From NCBI GenBank assembly GCA_030647005.1, contig JAUSKG010000025.1:1-35770 (forward strand): a DNA stretch of 35,770 nt, written 5' to 3'. Numbering within the stretch: position 1 is the first letter of the stretch; each line of letters begins with the position of its first letter. Positions 8,062-15,521 of this stretch are shown here, one piece after another. The translations under genes were made by a program, and so were the position numbers. The stretch comes from a bacterium (GTDB taxonomy: Bacteria > Patescibacteriota > Patescibacteriia > JACPHY01). A model generated the notes under the pieces. It did not search any database. It was not told the DNA's origin and saw nothing but the letters and a program-made list of their open reading frames with translations.

Positions 8062-9998
8062 GCAGCCCCTTTGATGCGATTGATGTTGCTGCAGAGTCCT
8101 CCGGTCCGCGCAGTGTTTCCGGTCGGGAACCGGACTTCCTCGGGCGGGCGGCATCTGTGGGTCGCGTGCGCATTGCGTTCGCATTCCTCGCGGTCGGCAT
8201 CGGCGTGCTCGCCGTACGGGCGATCGACGTCCAGGTGCGACAGGGAAGTCGCTACAGCGCGTTCGCAGCGCAAAACCGGCTCCGACAGGAGATCATTGTT
8301 CCGGAGCGCGGGACGATCACCGACCGCAACGGCACATCGCTCGTGGAGAATGTCCAGCGCTACGTGCTCGGTGTCGTCCCCGCGCTTCTGCCCCGAGACG
8401 CGACCCGTACGGCAGCAATCGCTGCAATTGCAACGCTCCTCGAGCGAGCACCCGAGGAGCTCGCGGCGACGATCGCGTCGTTCCCGCCTCACCTGACCGA
8501 GCCCATCCCCGTGCGCACGGGCCTCGCGTACGATGCCGCAATCGCGCGTTATGCGCAGGGTGCTGCGCTCCCCGCACTCCGGCTCACCGTGGAGAATGAA
8601 CGGGTGCTCACCGTCACCGCAGATCCCACGGGGAGCTTGGCGCACGTGCTGGGCTACCTCGGCCGTATGGATGCGGAGGCGTACGCAACATTGCGTGACC
8701 AACGCTACCGACCGACAGATCGTACGGGAAAAACCGGCGTGGAACGTTCGTACGAAGCGATGCTCCGCGGGACACCCGGGTTGCGCACGACGACGGTTGA
8801 TGCGCGTGGGAGTGCGGATCACACGAGTGCGATTGAGCCCGCGCGCGCGGGAGCGACGCTCGCGCTCACGATTGATGCGCCACTCCAGCGTGCAGCCGCA
8901 CGAGCACTCTTCGATGGCGCGCGTGGAGCGGGATCACGACGCGGCGCAGCGGTGGTGCTCGACGCGGAGACCGGCGCGGTGCTCGCGCTCGTGAGCATCC
9001 CCACGTACGACGCGACGGCGATGAGTCGCGGCCTCACGTCGGCGGAGGCGACGGCAATCTTCGAGGACACGGATCAACCCCTCTTCCCGCGCGCCACTGC
9101 GGGGACGTACCCCTCGGGCTCCACGATTAAGCCCATCGTTGCCGCCGCTGCGCTTGAGGCCGATGTCATCGGTCCGCTGACACGCCTCCACTCTACGGGA
9201 GGACTCCGCATTGCGCAGGCGTGGTTTCCGGATTGGAAGGCGGGCGGTCACGGCACCGTGACCGTGCGTCAGGCAATCGCAGAATCCGTCAACACGTTCT
9301 TCTACCTCATCGGCGGCGGCAAGCCGCGCACAGGGTATGAGACGCTCGCTGCGCCAACGCAGGACAATGCCCTGGGTCCGGAGCGCATCGCATCGGCACT
9401 GCGCGCGTTCGGGCTTGGCGAGCAGACGGGGATTGATCTCCCGAGTGAGGGCGTGGGCCTCATCCCGGATCCCGCCTGGAAGCAGCGGGAGCTCGGTGAG
9501 GAGTGGTACATCGGCGACACGTATCACCTCGCCATCGGCCAAGGCGACGTTCTCGTCACACCACTCCAGCTCGCCGTCGCAACCGCCGCAATCGCGAACG
9601 ACGGAACACGTCCCGTGCCGTACCTCAACCTCGACACCCCGCACGAGCAACGCGGTGGCTCCGTCTCCATCTCCCCGGATGTGCTCGCGATCGTCCGTCG
9701 CGGCATGCGCGATGCCGTCACCTCCGGTAGCGCGGCGGGTCTCTCCGGACTCCCGTTCCAGGTCTTTGGTAAAACCGGCACGGCTGAGCACGGGCTCGGC
9801 ACCACGCCGCATGCCTGGTTCATCGGCTTTGCGGAGCAGACGAATGATGCGTGCCAACGCACGTCCACTGCGCCCGGAACCATCCTCCCGGACTGCGTCG
9901 CGCTCGCCGTTCTTGTCGAGGAGGGCGGCGAGGGCTCACGCACCGCCGTCCCCATTGCGCGGGCAATCCTCCAGGCGTGGTATTCGCCATCGCGGTAG
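8058..9998 (+). CDS. mrdA: class B penicillin-binding protein (PBP2/MrdA type)
   Basis: 646 residues: peptidoglycan transpeptidase of the elongation machinery. After a short cytoplasmic part and one membrane helix (IAFAFLAVGIGVLAVRAI) comes the PBP dimerisation domain with the conserved RGTITDRNG. The transpeptidase motifs are intact: S355-TIK (in YPSGSTIKP), S410-VN and K572-TGT. GIDLPSEGVGLIPDPAWK and AIGQGDVLVTPLQLA are typical of PBP2/FtsI. The mre context favours PBP2 over FtsI. Start ATG 8058 overlaps the mreD stop. RodA, the usual partner, is not in this window. Confidence 0.93.
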   Translation: MSSPFDAIDVAAESSGPRSVSGREPDFLGRAASVGRVRIAFAFLAVGIGVLAVRAIDVQVRQGSRYSAFAAQNRLRQEIIVPERGTITDRNGTSLVENVQRYVLGVVPALLPRDATRTAAIAAIATLLERAPEELAATIASFPPHLTEPIPVRTGLAYDAAIARYAQGAALPALRLTVENERVLTVTADPTGSLAHVLGYLGRMDAEAYATLRDQRYRPTDRTGKTGVERSYEAMLRGTPGLRTTTVDARGSADHTSAIEPARAGATLALTIDAPLQRAAARALFDGARGAGSRRGAAVVLDAETGAVLALVSIPTYDATAMSRGLTSAEATAIFEDTDQPLFPRATAGTYPSGSTIKPIVAAAALEADVIGPLTRLHSTGGLRIAQAWFPDWKAGGHGTVTVRQAIAESVNTFFYLIGGGKPRTGYETLAAPTQDNALGPERIASALRAFGLGEQTGIDLPSEGVGLIPDPAWKQRELGEEWYIGDTYHLAIGQGDVLVTPLQLAVATAAIANDGTRPVPYLNLDTPHEQRGGSVSISPDVLAIVRRGMRDAVTSGSAAGLSGLPFQVFGKTGTAEHGLGTTPHAWFIGFAEQTNDACQRTSTAPGTILPDCVALAVLVEEGGEGSRTAVPIARAILQAWYSPSR

Positions 9999-10008
9999 GT
10001 GGCTCCAC

Positions 10009-10047
10009 TTGTCCACACTTGACGCCGTTCTCGGAGCGCGATACGCT
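10009..10047 (+). promoter_or_regulatory. greA promoter P1 with abutting DnaA-type box
   Basis: TTGTCCACA at 10009-10017 matches the GC-rich-genome DnaA box and differs at one base from TTATCCACA. One base later comes -35 TTGACG (10019-10024), then a 17-base spacer and -10 TACGCT (10042-10047). The same box/-35 arrangement occurs before nrdJ. Confidence 0.6.
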
Positions 10048-10051
10048 CTTG

Positions 10052-10080
10052 TTTGTTGCATTGTTCTCTCGCGCTATAGT
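10052..10080 (+). promoter_or_regulatory. greA promoter P2
   Basis: -35-like TTTGTT (10052-10057), 17-base spacer, -10 TATAGT (10075-10080). The predicted transcript would have a leader of about 18 bases before the greA ATG, with no SD. Confidence 0.5.
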
Positions 10081-10104
10081 GCATATCAATACTCTTGCCA
10101 CTGT

Positions 10105-10569
10105 ATGACTGATGGTCCTATTTACGTGACAGCTGAAGGGTTGGAGAAACTGAAGACCGAGCTCGCGCACCGCACGGGAGAGATGCGGCGCCAGATCGCG
10201 GACAAGATCGAGCGCGCGAAGGAACTCGGCGACCTCTCGGAGAACGCCGAGTACGACGAAGCGAAAGACGAGCAAGCGTTCAACGAGGGTCGCATCATCG
10301 AACTCGAGGCCGTCGTGGACAGCGCCGTCCTCGCAACGCGCCAGGCGGACTCCGATGCCGTGCAGATCGGGAGTTCCGTGGAGGTGCAGACCAATGGCGA
10401 CCGCAAGCAGTTCCACATCGTGGGCGCGAACGAAGCCGAACCGATTCACGGGAAAATCTCGAACGAGTCCCCCCTGGGCAAGGCACTCATCGGCCGTGCC
10501 GTGGGCGAACAGTTCGACGTTGACACCCCAAGGGGCAAGAAGAACTACAAGGTGCTCTCCATCACGTAG
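10105..10569 (+). CDS. greA: transcription elongation factor GreA
   Basis: 154 residues, standard length. GreA binds the RNA polymerase secondary channel and stimulates cleavage of backtracked RNA. The N-terminal coiled coil (KLKTELAHRTGEMRRQIADK) carries the tip GDLSENAEYDEAK with the acidic catalytic residues. The C-terminal FKBP-like domain includes HGKISNESPLGKALIGRAVGE and ends in KNYKVLSIT. Start ATG 10105 gives MTDGPIYVTAEG, which fits the family. It has two candidate promoters and a strong hairpin after the stop, so it looks monocistronic. Confidence 0.97.
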   Translation: MTDGPIYVTAEGLEKLKTELAHRTGEMRRQIADKIERAKELGDLSENAEYDEAKDEQAFNEGRIIELEAVVDSAVLATRQADSDAVQIGSSVEVQTNGDRKQFHIVGANEAEPIHGKISNESPLGKALIGRAVGEQFDVDTPRGKKNYKVLSIT

Positions 10570-10585
10570 GAAGCGCCGCGCATGC

Positions 10586-10611
10586 GCGCACGGCTCGTCA
10601 GAGCCGTGCGC
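10586..10611 (+). terminator. perfect stem-loop after greA
   Basis: An 11-bp stem, GCGCACGGCTC against GAGCCGTGCGC, with loop GTCA, 16 bases after the greA stop. The downstream tract TTGTGCGTGTGT is only moderately T-rich. Likely terminator. Confidence 0.75.
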
Positions 10612-10636
10612 TTGTGCGTGTGTCCGCGCGGTCTGG

Positions 10637-10642
10637 TACGCT
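10637..10642 (+). promoter_or_regulatory. candidate extended -10 for lysS
   Basis: TACGCT in the context TCTGGTACGCT, the same hexamer as greA P1. A -35-like TTGTGC lies at 10612-10617 with a 19-base spacer. Transcription would run through the tandem repeat into lysS. Confidence 0.4.
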
Positions 10643-10650
10643 AGAACCAT

Positions 10651-10692
10651 ACGAGCTTCCTAGCAACTAGCCACGAGCTCCTAGTAACTATC
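10651..10692 (+). repeat. tandem ~21-bp repeat in the lysS leader
   Basis: Two units begin ACGAGCT at 10651 and 10673. Each continues CCTAG(C/T)AACTA; the first has one extra T. The period is 22 bases, about two helical turns. They lie between the candidate -10 and the lysS ATG, so they could be paired operator sites or a leader structure. Confidence 0.55.
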
Positions 10693-10696
10693 GCGT

Positions 10697-12151
10697 ATGG
10701 CTTCCACCGAACGTGCCGATCGTCTCCAACGGCTCCAGCAGCTCCGTGCGCTGGGCACGAATCCCTACCCCGCACGCACGAAGCGCACGCACACTACTGC
10801 CGCGGTGCGGACGTCCTTCAATGCGTTCGTGGATCAGGGCTCTATCGTCGTTATCGTCGGCCGCATCCGCGCCATCCGCGAGCACGGAAAATCCATGTTC
10901 GCGGTCATCGAGGATGGCCACGGCACGCTCCAGGCGTACCTCAAGCAGGATGAACTCGGCGATGCACCATTCGCACAGGCGCGCCTCCTCGATGTCGGCG
11001 ACTTCATCGAAGTGGAGGGGCTCTGCTTCCGCACGAAGACCGGTGAGGAGACCGTTGCGGTCCGACGGTGCGCGCTCCTCACGAAGGCGCTCCGTCCGTT
11101 GCCGGAGAAGTATCACGGCCTCACCGATACCGAGATGCGCTATCGCCATCGCGAGGTGGATCTCATCGCGAATCCCATCGTGCGGGGCCTCTTCGAGCGT
11201 CGTGCCGCCATCGTCACCGCGTGCCGCACGTACCTCCGGGAGCGCAACTACCTCGAGGTGGAAACCCCCATTCTCCAACCCATTCCGGGCGGTGCGAATG
11301 CGCGCCCGTTCGTCACGCATCACCACGCGCTCGACCAGGACTTCTACCTCCGCATCGCGCCCGAACTCTACCTCAAGCGGCTCATCGTCGGAGGATTCGA
11401 GCGCGTGTTCGAGGTGGCGCGGTGTTTCCGCAACGAGGGGATTGACCGAACACATAACCCCGAGTTCACGCAGATTGAGCTCTACGAGGCATACGCCGAC
11501 TACGAGGCCTTCATGGGACTCACGGAGGGCTTGTTCCTCGCCATCGCTGAGGCGCTTCAACTCGATGAGGTGACGATCGGCGACACGGTGATCCGCATCG
11601 CGCCACCGTTTCCGCGCGTGACATTCCGCGATGTCGTCCTCGAGTACAGTGGCGTTGACATCGCGCTCGCATCCGATGATGACCTCCGCGATGCGCTCAC
11701 GCGGAAGGGCGAACGCGTTGACGCCTCCTGGTCACGCGGGAAACTCATGGACGAGCTCTACAAGGCCACCGCGCGCCCCCAACTCGTACAGCCAACATTC
11801 CTCATACATCATCCCGTTGAACTTTCGCCGCTCGCGAAACGCCATCCCGAGGATCCCAGCGTCGTGGAACGCTTCCAGCTCGTCATTGGCGGCGCGGAGG
11901 TCGTCAACGCCTTCTCGGAACTCAACGATCCCATTGACCAACGTGAACGTTTCACGGCGCAGGAGGCGGCACTCGAAGGCGGTGATGCGGAGGCGATGCG
12001 TCTCGATGAGGATTTCTTGAGCGCGCTCGAGGTTGGTATGCCGCCAACCGCCGGCCTCGGCCTAGGCATCGATCGTCTCACGATGCTCCTCACGGGTGCT
12101 GCGAACCTCAAGGAGGTCATTGCATTCCCGGCACTGCGGCGAAACGCGTGA
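10697..12151 (+). CDS. lysS: lysyl-tRNA synthetase, class II
   Basis: 484 residues, full length. It has an N-terminal OB-fold anticodon-binding domain (VVIVGRIRAIREHGKSMFAV), then the class II core. Core motifs are motif 1 region RAAIVTACRTYLRERNYLEV, motif 2 FEVARCFRNEGIDRTHNPEF and motif 3 GLGLGIDRLTMLL. RFQLVIGGAEVVNAFSELND in the core is also LysRS-like. No SD before ATG 10697. It starts a run with the nucleotidyltransferase, rdgB, serS and ftsQ. Confidence 0.97.
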   Translation: MASTERADRLQRLQQLRALGTNPYPARTKRTHTTAAVRTSFNAFVDQGSIVVIVGRIRAIREHGKSMFAVIEDGHGTLQAYLKQDELGDAPFAQARLLDVGDFIEVEGLCFRTKTGEETVAVRRCALLTKALRPLPEKYHGLTDTEMRYRHREVDLIANPIVRGLFERRAAIVTACRTYLRERNYLEVETPILQPIPGGANARPFVTHHHALDQDFYLRIAPELYLKRLIVGGFERVFEVARCFRNEGIDRTHNPEFTQIELYEAYADYEAFMGLTEGLFLAIAEALQLDEVTIGDTVIRIAPPFPRVTFRDVVLEYSGVDIALASDDDLRDALTRKGERVDASWSRGKLMDELYKATARPQLVQPTFLIHHPVELSPLAKRHPEDPSVVERFQLVIGGAEVVNAFSELNDPIDQRERFTAQEAALEGGDAEAMRLDEDFLSALEVGMPPTAGLGLGIDRLTMLLTGAANLKEVIAFPALRRNA

Positions 12152-12163
12152 ACGGCGCTGTGT

Positions 12164-12571
12164 ATGACGAGGGTCGTTGCGTTCGGCGTTTTCGACGGAA
12201 TCCACCCGGGGCACGTCTCCTTCCTCACGCAAGCCCGCGCGCTCGGCGATGAGCTCATCGTGGTCGTCACGCGCGACGTGGTCGCACGAGCGGAGAAGGG
12301 GAGAGTGCCCGCGCTCACCGAGCATGAGCGACGCGAGGTTGTTCAAGCGCTCCGTGTCGTTGATGGAGCGTGCATCGGTGACGCACCCGAGACATACGGC
12401 AGCATCCTCCGCGACCTCGCACCCGACATCATCGCCGTCGGCTACGATCAGCAGTACGATGGAGAGGTGGCATTGCATCGCCTCGCGGACCTCGGTCTCT
12501 CTGCGACGCAGCTCGTTCGCTGTGAAGCATACGAGGGTGGCAAGCATCACACGAGTACGTTGCGCTCCTGA
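12164..12571 (+). CDS. cytidylyltransferase-like protein (RibL/TagD-type)
   Basis: 135 residues forming one nucleotidyltransferase domain. The N-terminus VVAFGVFDGIHPGHVSFL carries the HxGH motif. The middle GDELIVVVTRDVV and PDIIAVGYDQQYD fit archaeal RibL (FAD synthetase) and glycerol-3-phosphate cytidylyltransferases. The usual ISSTxI signature near the C-terminus is seen only as HHTSTLRS. It may make FAD from FMN, but the substrate cannot be decided from sequence. The gap to lysS is 12 bases and to the next gene 2 bases. Confidence 0.75.
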   Translation: MTRVVAFGVFDGIHPGHVSFLTQARALGDELIVVVTRDVVARAEKGRVPALTEHERREVVQALRVVDGACIGDAPETYGSILRDLAPDIIAVGYDQQYDGEVALHRLADLGLSATQLVRCEAYEGGKHHTSTLRS

Positions 12572-12573
12572 GT

Positions 12574-13206
12574 ATGGAACTACTCCTCGCCACGCGCAAC
12601 CCCGCGAAGATCGAGACGTTCCGTACGCTCCTTGGAGGCATCGGTGCAGAGCTCCGCACGCTCGCGCAGTACCCGCATCTCACGCCGTACCCCGAGGACG
12701 AACCCACGTTTGAGGCGAACGCCATCGGTAAGGCCACGTGGTACGCACGCGCGACGGGGCTGCCGGCACTCGCCGATGACGGCGGTCTGGAGATCGAGGT
12801 GCTCGACGGCTGGCCGGGAGTTCACTCGAGGCGTATCTTTGGAGATGGGCGCGCGGCAACGGATGATGAAATGATTGCCGAGGTCCTGCGACGCATGGAG
12901 GGCATTCCCGAGAAGCATCGCGGTTGTCGCATGCGTAACGTTCTTGCGTTCGTGGCATAGAACGGAGTAGTTCGCACGGAGGAGGGGATTGACGCGGGGC
13001 GCATCGCCTTGTCCGTATCATCTCAACGCATTCCTGGATTCCCGTTTCGTTCCATCTTCCTTCATCCGGAGTACGACACGACGGCGGATATTCTCGCGAA
13101 AGATCCGCGCGCTCCAGTCATGCGACATCGGCACCGTATGGTCGAAGCACTCTTACCCGATCTCCTGCACCACTTCAAAAACTCATCGCTCGCCCCAAGC
13201 GACTAA
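12574..13206 (+). pseudogene. rdgB: RdgB/HAM1-type NTP pyrophosphatase interrupted by in-frame TAG
   Basis: The first 128 codons encode a good Ham1 N-terminal half: LLATRNPAKIETFRTLL, ADDGGLEIEVLDGWPGVHS and a helix ending RNVLAFVA. A TAG at 12958-12960 then stops the frame. The same frame stays open to TAA at 13204-13206 and still reads like the family's C-terminus: GRIALS, PGFPFRSIFL, TADILAKDP and RHRHRMVEALL. The family hydrolyses ITP, XTP and dITP. So the gene is split by one nonsense codon. The downstream half lacks the canonical SHR, having MRHRHR instead. Options are a recent pseudogene, amber suppression or a base-call error. A short product from an internal ATG is also conceivable. 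Confidence 0.75.
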
Positions 13207-13221
13207 ACATCATCGTTCGAT

Positions 13222-14490
13222 ATGATTGATCTCAAATGGCTCGCAGAACATCAGCGTGAAGCGGAAGAGGGCTTTACGGCGAAGGGATGCGACGTCCCCA
13301 TCGCCGCGATGCTCACGCTCGATGCTGAACGCAAACGGATCCTCCAGAAAGTCGAGGCCGTTGCCGCAGAGAAGCACGCGGCATCGAAGGAGCTCGGAAA
13401 ACTCTCACCAAAGGTGCGCGAAGAGAAGCTCGCAGTACTCCGTGCACTCGATGCGTCGAATGATGCAGATGCGAAGCGGCTCAAAGACGTTGAACAGGAG
13501 CTCCACGAGCTTGTCTGGAACGTTCCAAATCTTCCGCTTTCAGATGTGCCGGTGGGGAAGGACGGTACGGAGAACGTCGTTGAGCGCACCGTAGGCGAAC
13601 GTCCGTCGTTTGATTTCACGCCAAGGCCCTACTGGGAGCTCGGTGCTACACTCGGGGTGTTCGATACGGAGCGCGGCGCGAAGGTGAGTGGGTCACGATT
13701 CGGGTACCTCACCGGCCCGGGTGCGCTCCTCGAGTTCGCGATGCTCAATCACGCCATGCGCGTCCTCACCGCTGAGGGATTCACGCCAGTCATTCCGCCA
13801 GCGCTCATCAACGCCAACGCCATGGAGGCCATGGGCTACACCATCCACGGTCAGCGGACAGAGACGTACTACTTCGAACAGGACGATCAGTACCTCATCG
13901 GAACGTCCGAACAGTCCATTGGACCGATGCACATGGATGAGATTCTTGACGAGACGGACCTCCCGAAACGCTACGTCGCGTTCTCACCGTGTTTTCGTCG
14001 CGAGGCCGGAAGCTACGGGAAAGACACGAAGGGCATCTTCCGTGTGCACCAGTACGACAAGGTGGAGATGTTCAGTTTCACGACGCCCGAGCAATCCCTC
14101 GCGGAGCATGAGTACCTCCTCGGTCTTGAGGAACGCCTCCTGCAGGATGTTGGCCTCCCTTACCAAGTACTGAAAATGTGTACGGGTGACCTCGGAATCC
14201 AGGCAGCCCGAAAGTTCGATCTCGAGGCATGGTTCCCGGCCGAAGGAGCTTACCGCGAACTCACTTCGACTTCTACATGCACGGACTGGCAGGCACGTCG
14301 GCTGAATATTCGCTACCGTCCGAAGGATGGCGGAGCACCGAGGTTCGTGCACACACTCAACGGAACGGCGTGGTCTATGAACCGCCCCATCTGCGCGATC
14401 CTCGAGAACTTCCAGCAAGCCGACGGCACCGTGATGGTTCCGGAGGTGTTGCGTCCATGGCTGGGGATGGATCGCATCACGGCAGCGTAG
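13222..14490 (+). CDS. serS: seryl-tRNA synthetase
   Basis: 422 residues, full length. The N-terminal two-helix coiled coil (about residues 30-100) binds the long variable arm of tRNA-Ser. The class II core shows TEGFTPVIPPALI, LIGTSEQSIGPMHMDEIL, motif 2 FSPCFRREAGSYGKDTKG and TSTSTCTDWQARRLNIRY. Motif 3 is GTVMVPEVLRPWLGMDRI. No SD; the ATG follows ACATCATCGTTCGAT. It is part of the lysS-to-ftsQ run. Confidence 0.97.
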   Translation: MIDLKWLAEHQREAEEGFTAKGCDVPIAAMLTLDAERKRILQKVEAVAAEKHAASKELGKLSPKVREEKLAVLRALDASNDADAKRLKDVEQELHELVWNVPNLPLSDVPVGKDGTENVVERTVGERPSFDFTPRPYWELGATLGVFDTERGAKVSGSRFGYLTGPGALLEFAMLNHAMRVLTAEGFTPVIPPALINANAMEAMGYTIHGQRTETYYFEQDDQYLIGTSEQSIGPMHMDEILDETDLPKRYVAFSPCFRREAGSYGKDTKGIFRVHQYDKVEMFSFTTPEQSLAEHEYLLGLEERLLQDVGLPYQVLKMCTGDLGIQAARKFDLEAWFPAEGAYRELTSTSTCTDWQARRLNIRYRPKDGGAPRFVHTLNGTAWSMNRPICAILENFQQADGTVMVPEVLRPWLGMDRITAA

Positions 14491-14493
14491 GGT

Positions 14494-15363
14494 ATGTTCC
14501 GCCGCCACCCGCGACGCGGGACGCCGACGAGATCGCTCTCGCGACATCGCATAGGGAGCGGCGCAACGTGGCGCCATACCGCGACGCGGCAGCCGACGGT
14601 CAACGTGAAGAAGCCCCTCGTACTCACGGTGGCGTTCCTCGTGCTCGCGGGTGCGATCATCTGGGGGTGGCGTATCAGTGACGTGCGTGTCAGCGGCGCA
14701 ACACTCATCCCCAACGCAGTGGTCCGCGATGCGGCACTTGTTGCGCTCGCGGGTAAACAGTGGGTGATTTTTCCCAATACGAGCATCATTGTAGGCGGGT
14801 ATCGTGCCATTCCAGAGATGCTCCGCGAGGAGTTCGCGTTCACGAGCGTCACCACCGACCTTAAGCGTCACGGGGTGCTTGAGCTCACCGTCCAGGAGCA
14901 GGATATCGCTGCAATCGTGTACACGACCGACGGCGCGAGCTATCTCGTTGGTGCCCAGGGCGATATCCTCCTCGCCGCATCGCCAGAGCTACGCGAAGCG
15001 CTCCTCGCGACCGAGGCGGGGAGTGCGCTCATCGGCATCACCTGGAACGTCCCCGCGAGTGCGCTTGGCGATGAACCACTGCTCAGTACCGAGCAACTCC
15101 GGTTTCTCAAGCGTATGTGGGATACGCTCGCGATCGCCGGTGCGGGGCTCCAGCCAGACGTCATTGTGCCGAGGTACGGCGCAACGGAGGACTTCGACAT
15201 CCGCACGCGCAGCGGTGCGATAGTCACCACAACCACCCAGGGCGATACAACCTACCAGATCACGAAGCTCAATGCCGTCCTCCACGACCGACAGACGCCG
15301 GAGGAGCGTCAGCGCATCCGCTCGGTTGACCTCCGGTACGATGACCGCGTGTACGTCCAGTGA
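14494..15363 (+). CDS. ftsQ: FtsQ/DivIB-like cell division protein
   Basis: 289 residues. A basic N-terminal tail of about 40 residues precedes one membrane helix (41-59, PLVLTVAFLVLAGAIIWGW). A POTRA-like domain starts with ISDVRVSGATLIPNAVVRD, and a beta region ends in VDLRYDDRVYVQ, as FtsQ proteins usually do (the 'DLRfpdrvyv' ending). FtsQ bridges the divisome outside the membrane. No mur or ftsAZ genes are adjacent, which is unusual, and the match is structural rather than strong in sequence. It starts 3 bases after serS. Confidence 0.7.
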   Translation: MFRRHPRRGTPTRSLSRHRIGSGATWRHTATRQPTVNVKKPLVLTVAFLVLAGAIIWGWRISDVRVSGATLIPNAVVRDAALVALAGKQWVIFPNTSIIVGGYRAIPEMLREEFAFTSVTTDLKRHGVLELTVQEQDIAAIVYTTDGASYLVGAQGDILLAASPELREALLATEAGSALIGITWNVPASALGDEPLLSTEQLRFLKRMWDTLAIAGAGLQPDVIVPRYGATEDFDIRTRSGAIVTTTTQGDTTYQITKLNAVLHDRQTPEERQRIRSVDLRYDDRVYVQ

Positions 15364-15384
15364 CGGCAGCGTCCCACTCCACAC

Positions 15385-15423
15385 TTGTCCACACTTGAGC
15401 CGATCCTCACCGTGTTCTACTAT
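15385..15423 (+). promoter_or_regulatory. nrdJ promoter with abutting DnaA-type box
   Basis: TTGTCCACA at 15385-15393, one base, then -35 TTGAGC (15395-15400), a 17-base spacer and -10 TACTAT (15418-15423). The geometry matches greA P1 exactly. Confidence 0.6.
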
Positions 15424-15439
15424 GGGAGTTACGGGTGTG

Positions 15440-15487
15440 TAGCTACATATGGTGGCTACACGTCCAATAGACCACTAGATATTGTAT
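15440..15487 (+). promoter_or_regulatory. tandem NrdR boxes upstream of nrdJ
   Basis: Box 1, 15440-15455, reads TAGCTACATATGGTGG. Box 2, 15472-15487, reads CCACTAGATATTGTAT. Against the NrdR consensus acaCwAtATaTwGtgt, both keep every strongly conserved position (C4, A6, A8, T9, T11, G13). The start-to-start distance is 32 bases, the canonical same-face spacing for NrdR. Both lie downstream of the predicted -10, where binding would block transcription. nrdR itself is not in the window. Confidence 0.75.
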
Positions 15488-15521
15488 ACGATACCCTCAT
15501 CGTCCGTAACCCCATGGAGGT

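Noticed and set aside
12574-13206. Alternative genetic code (stop reassignment)
   Set aside because: TGA, TAA and TAG all end intact genes in this window, so the rdgB TAG is local.
15424-15521. Cobalamin riboswitch before nrdJ
   Set aside because: The leader is under 100 bases, no B12-box-like sequence is seen, and the region is explained by NrdR boxes.
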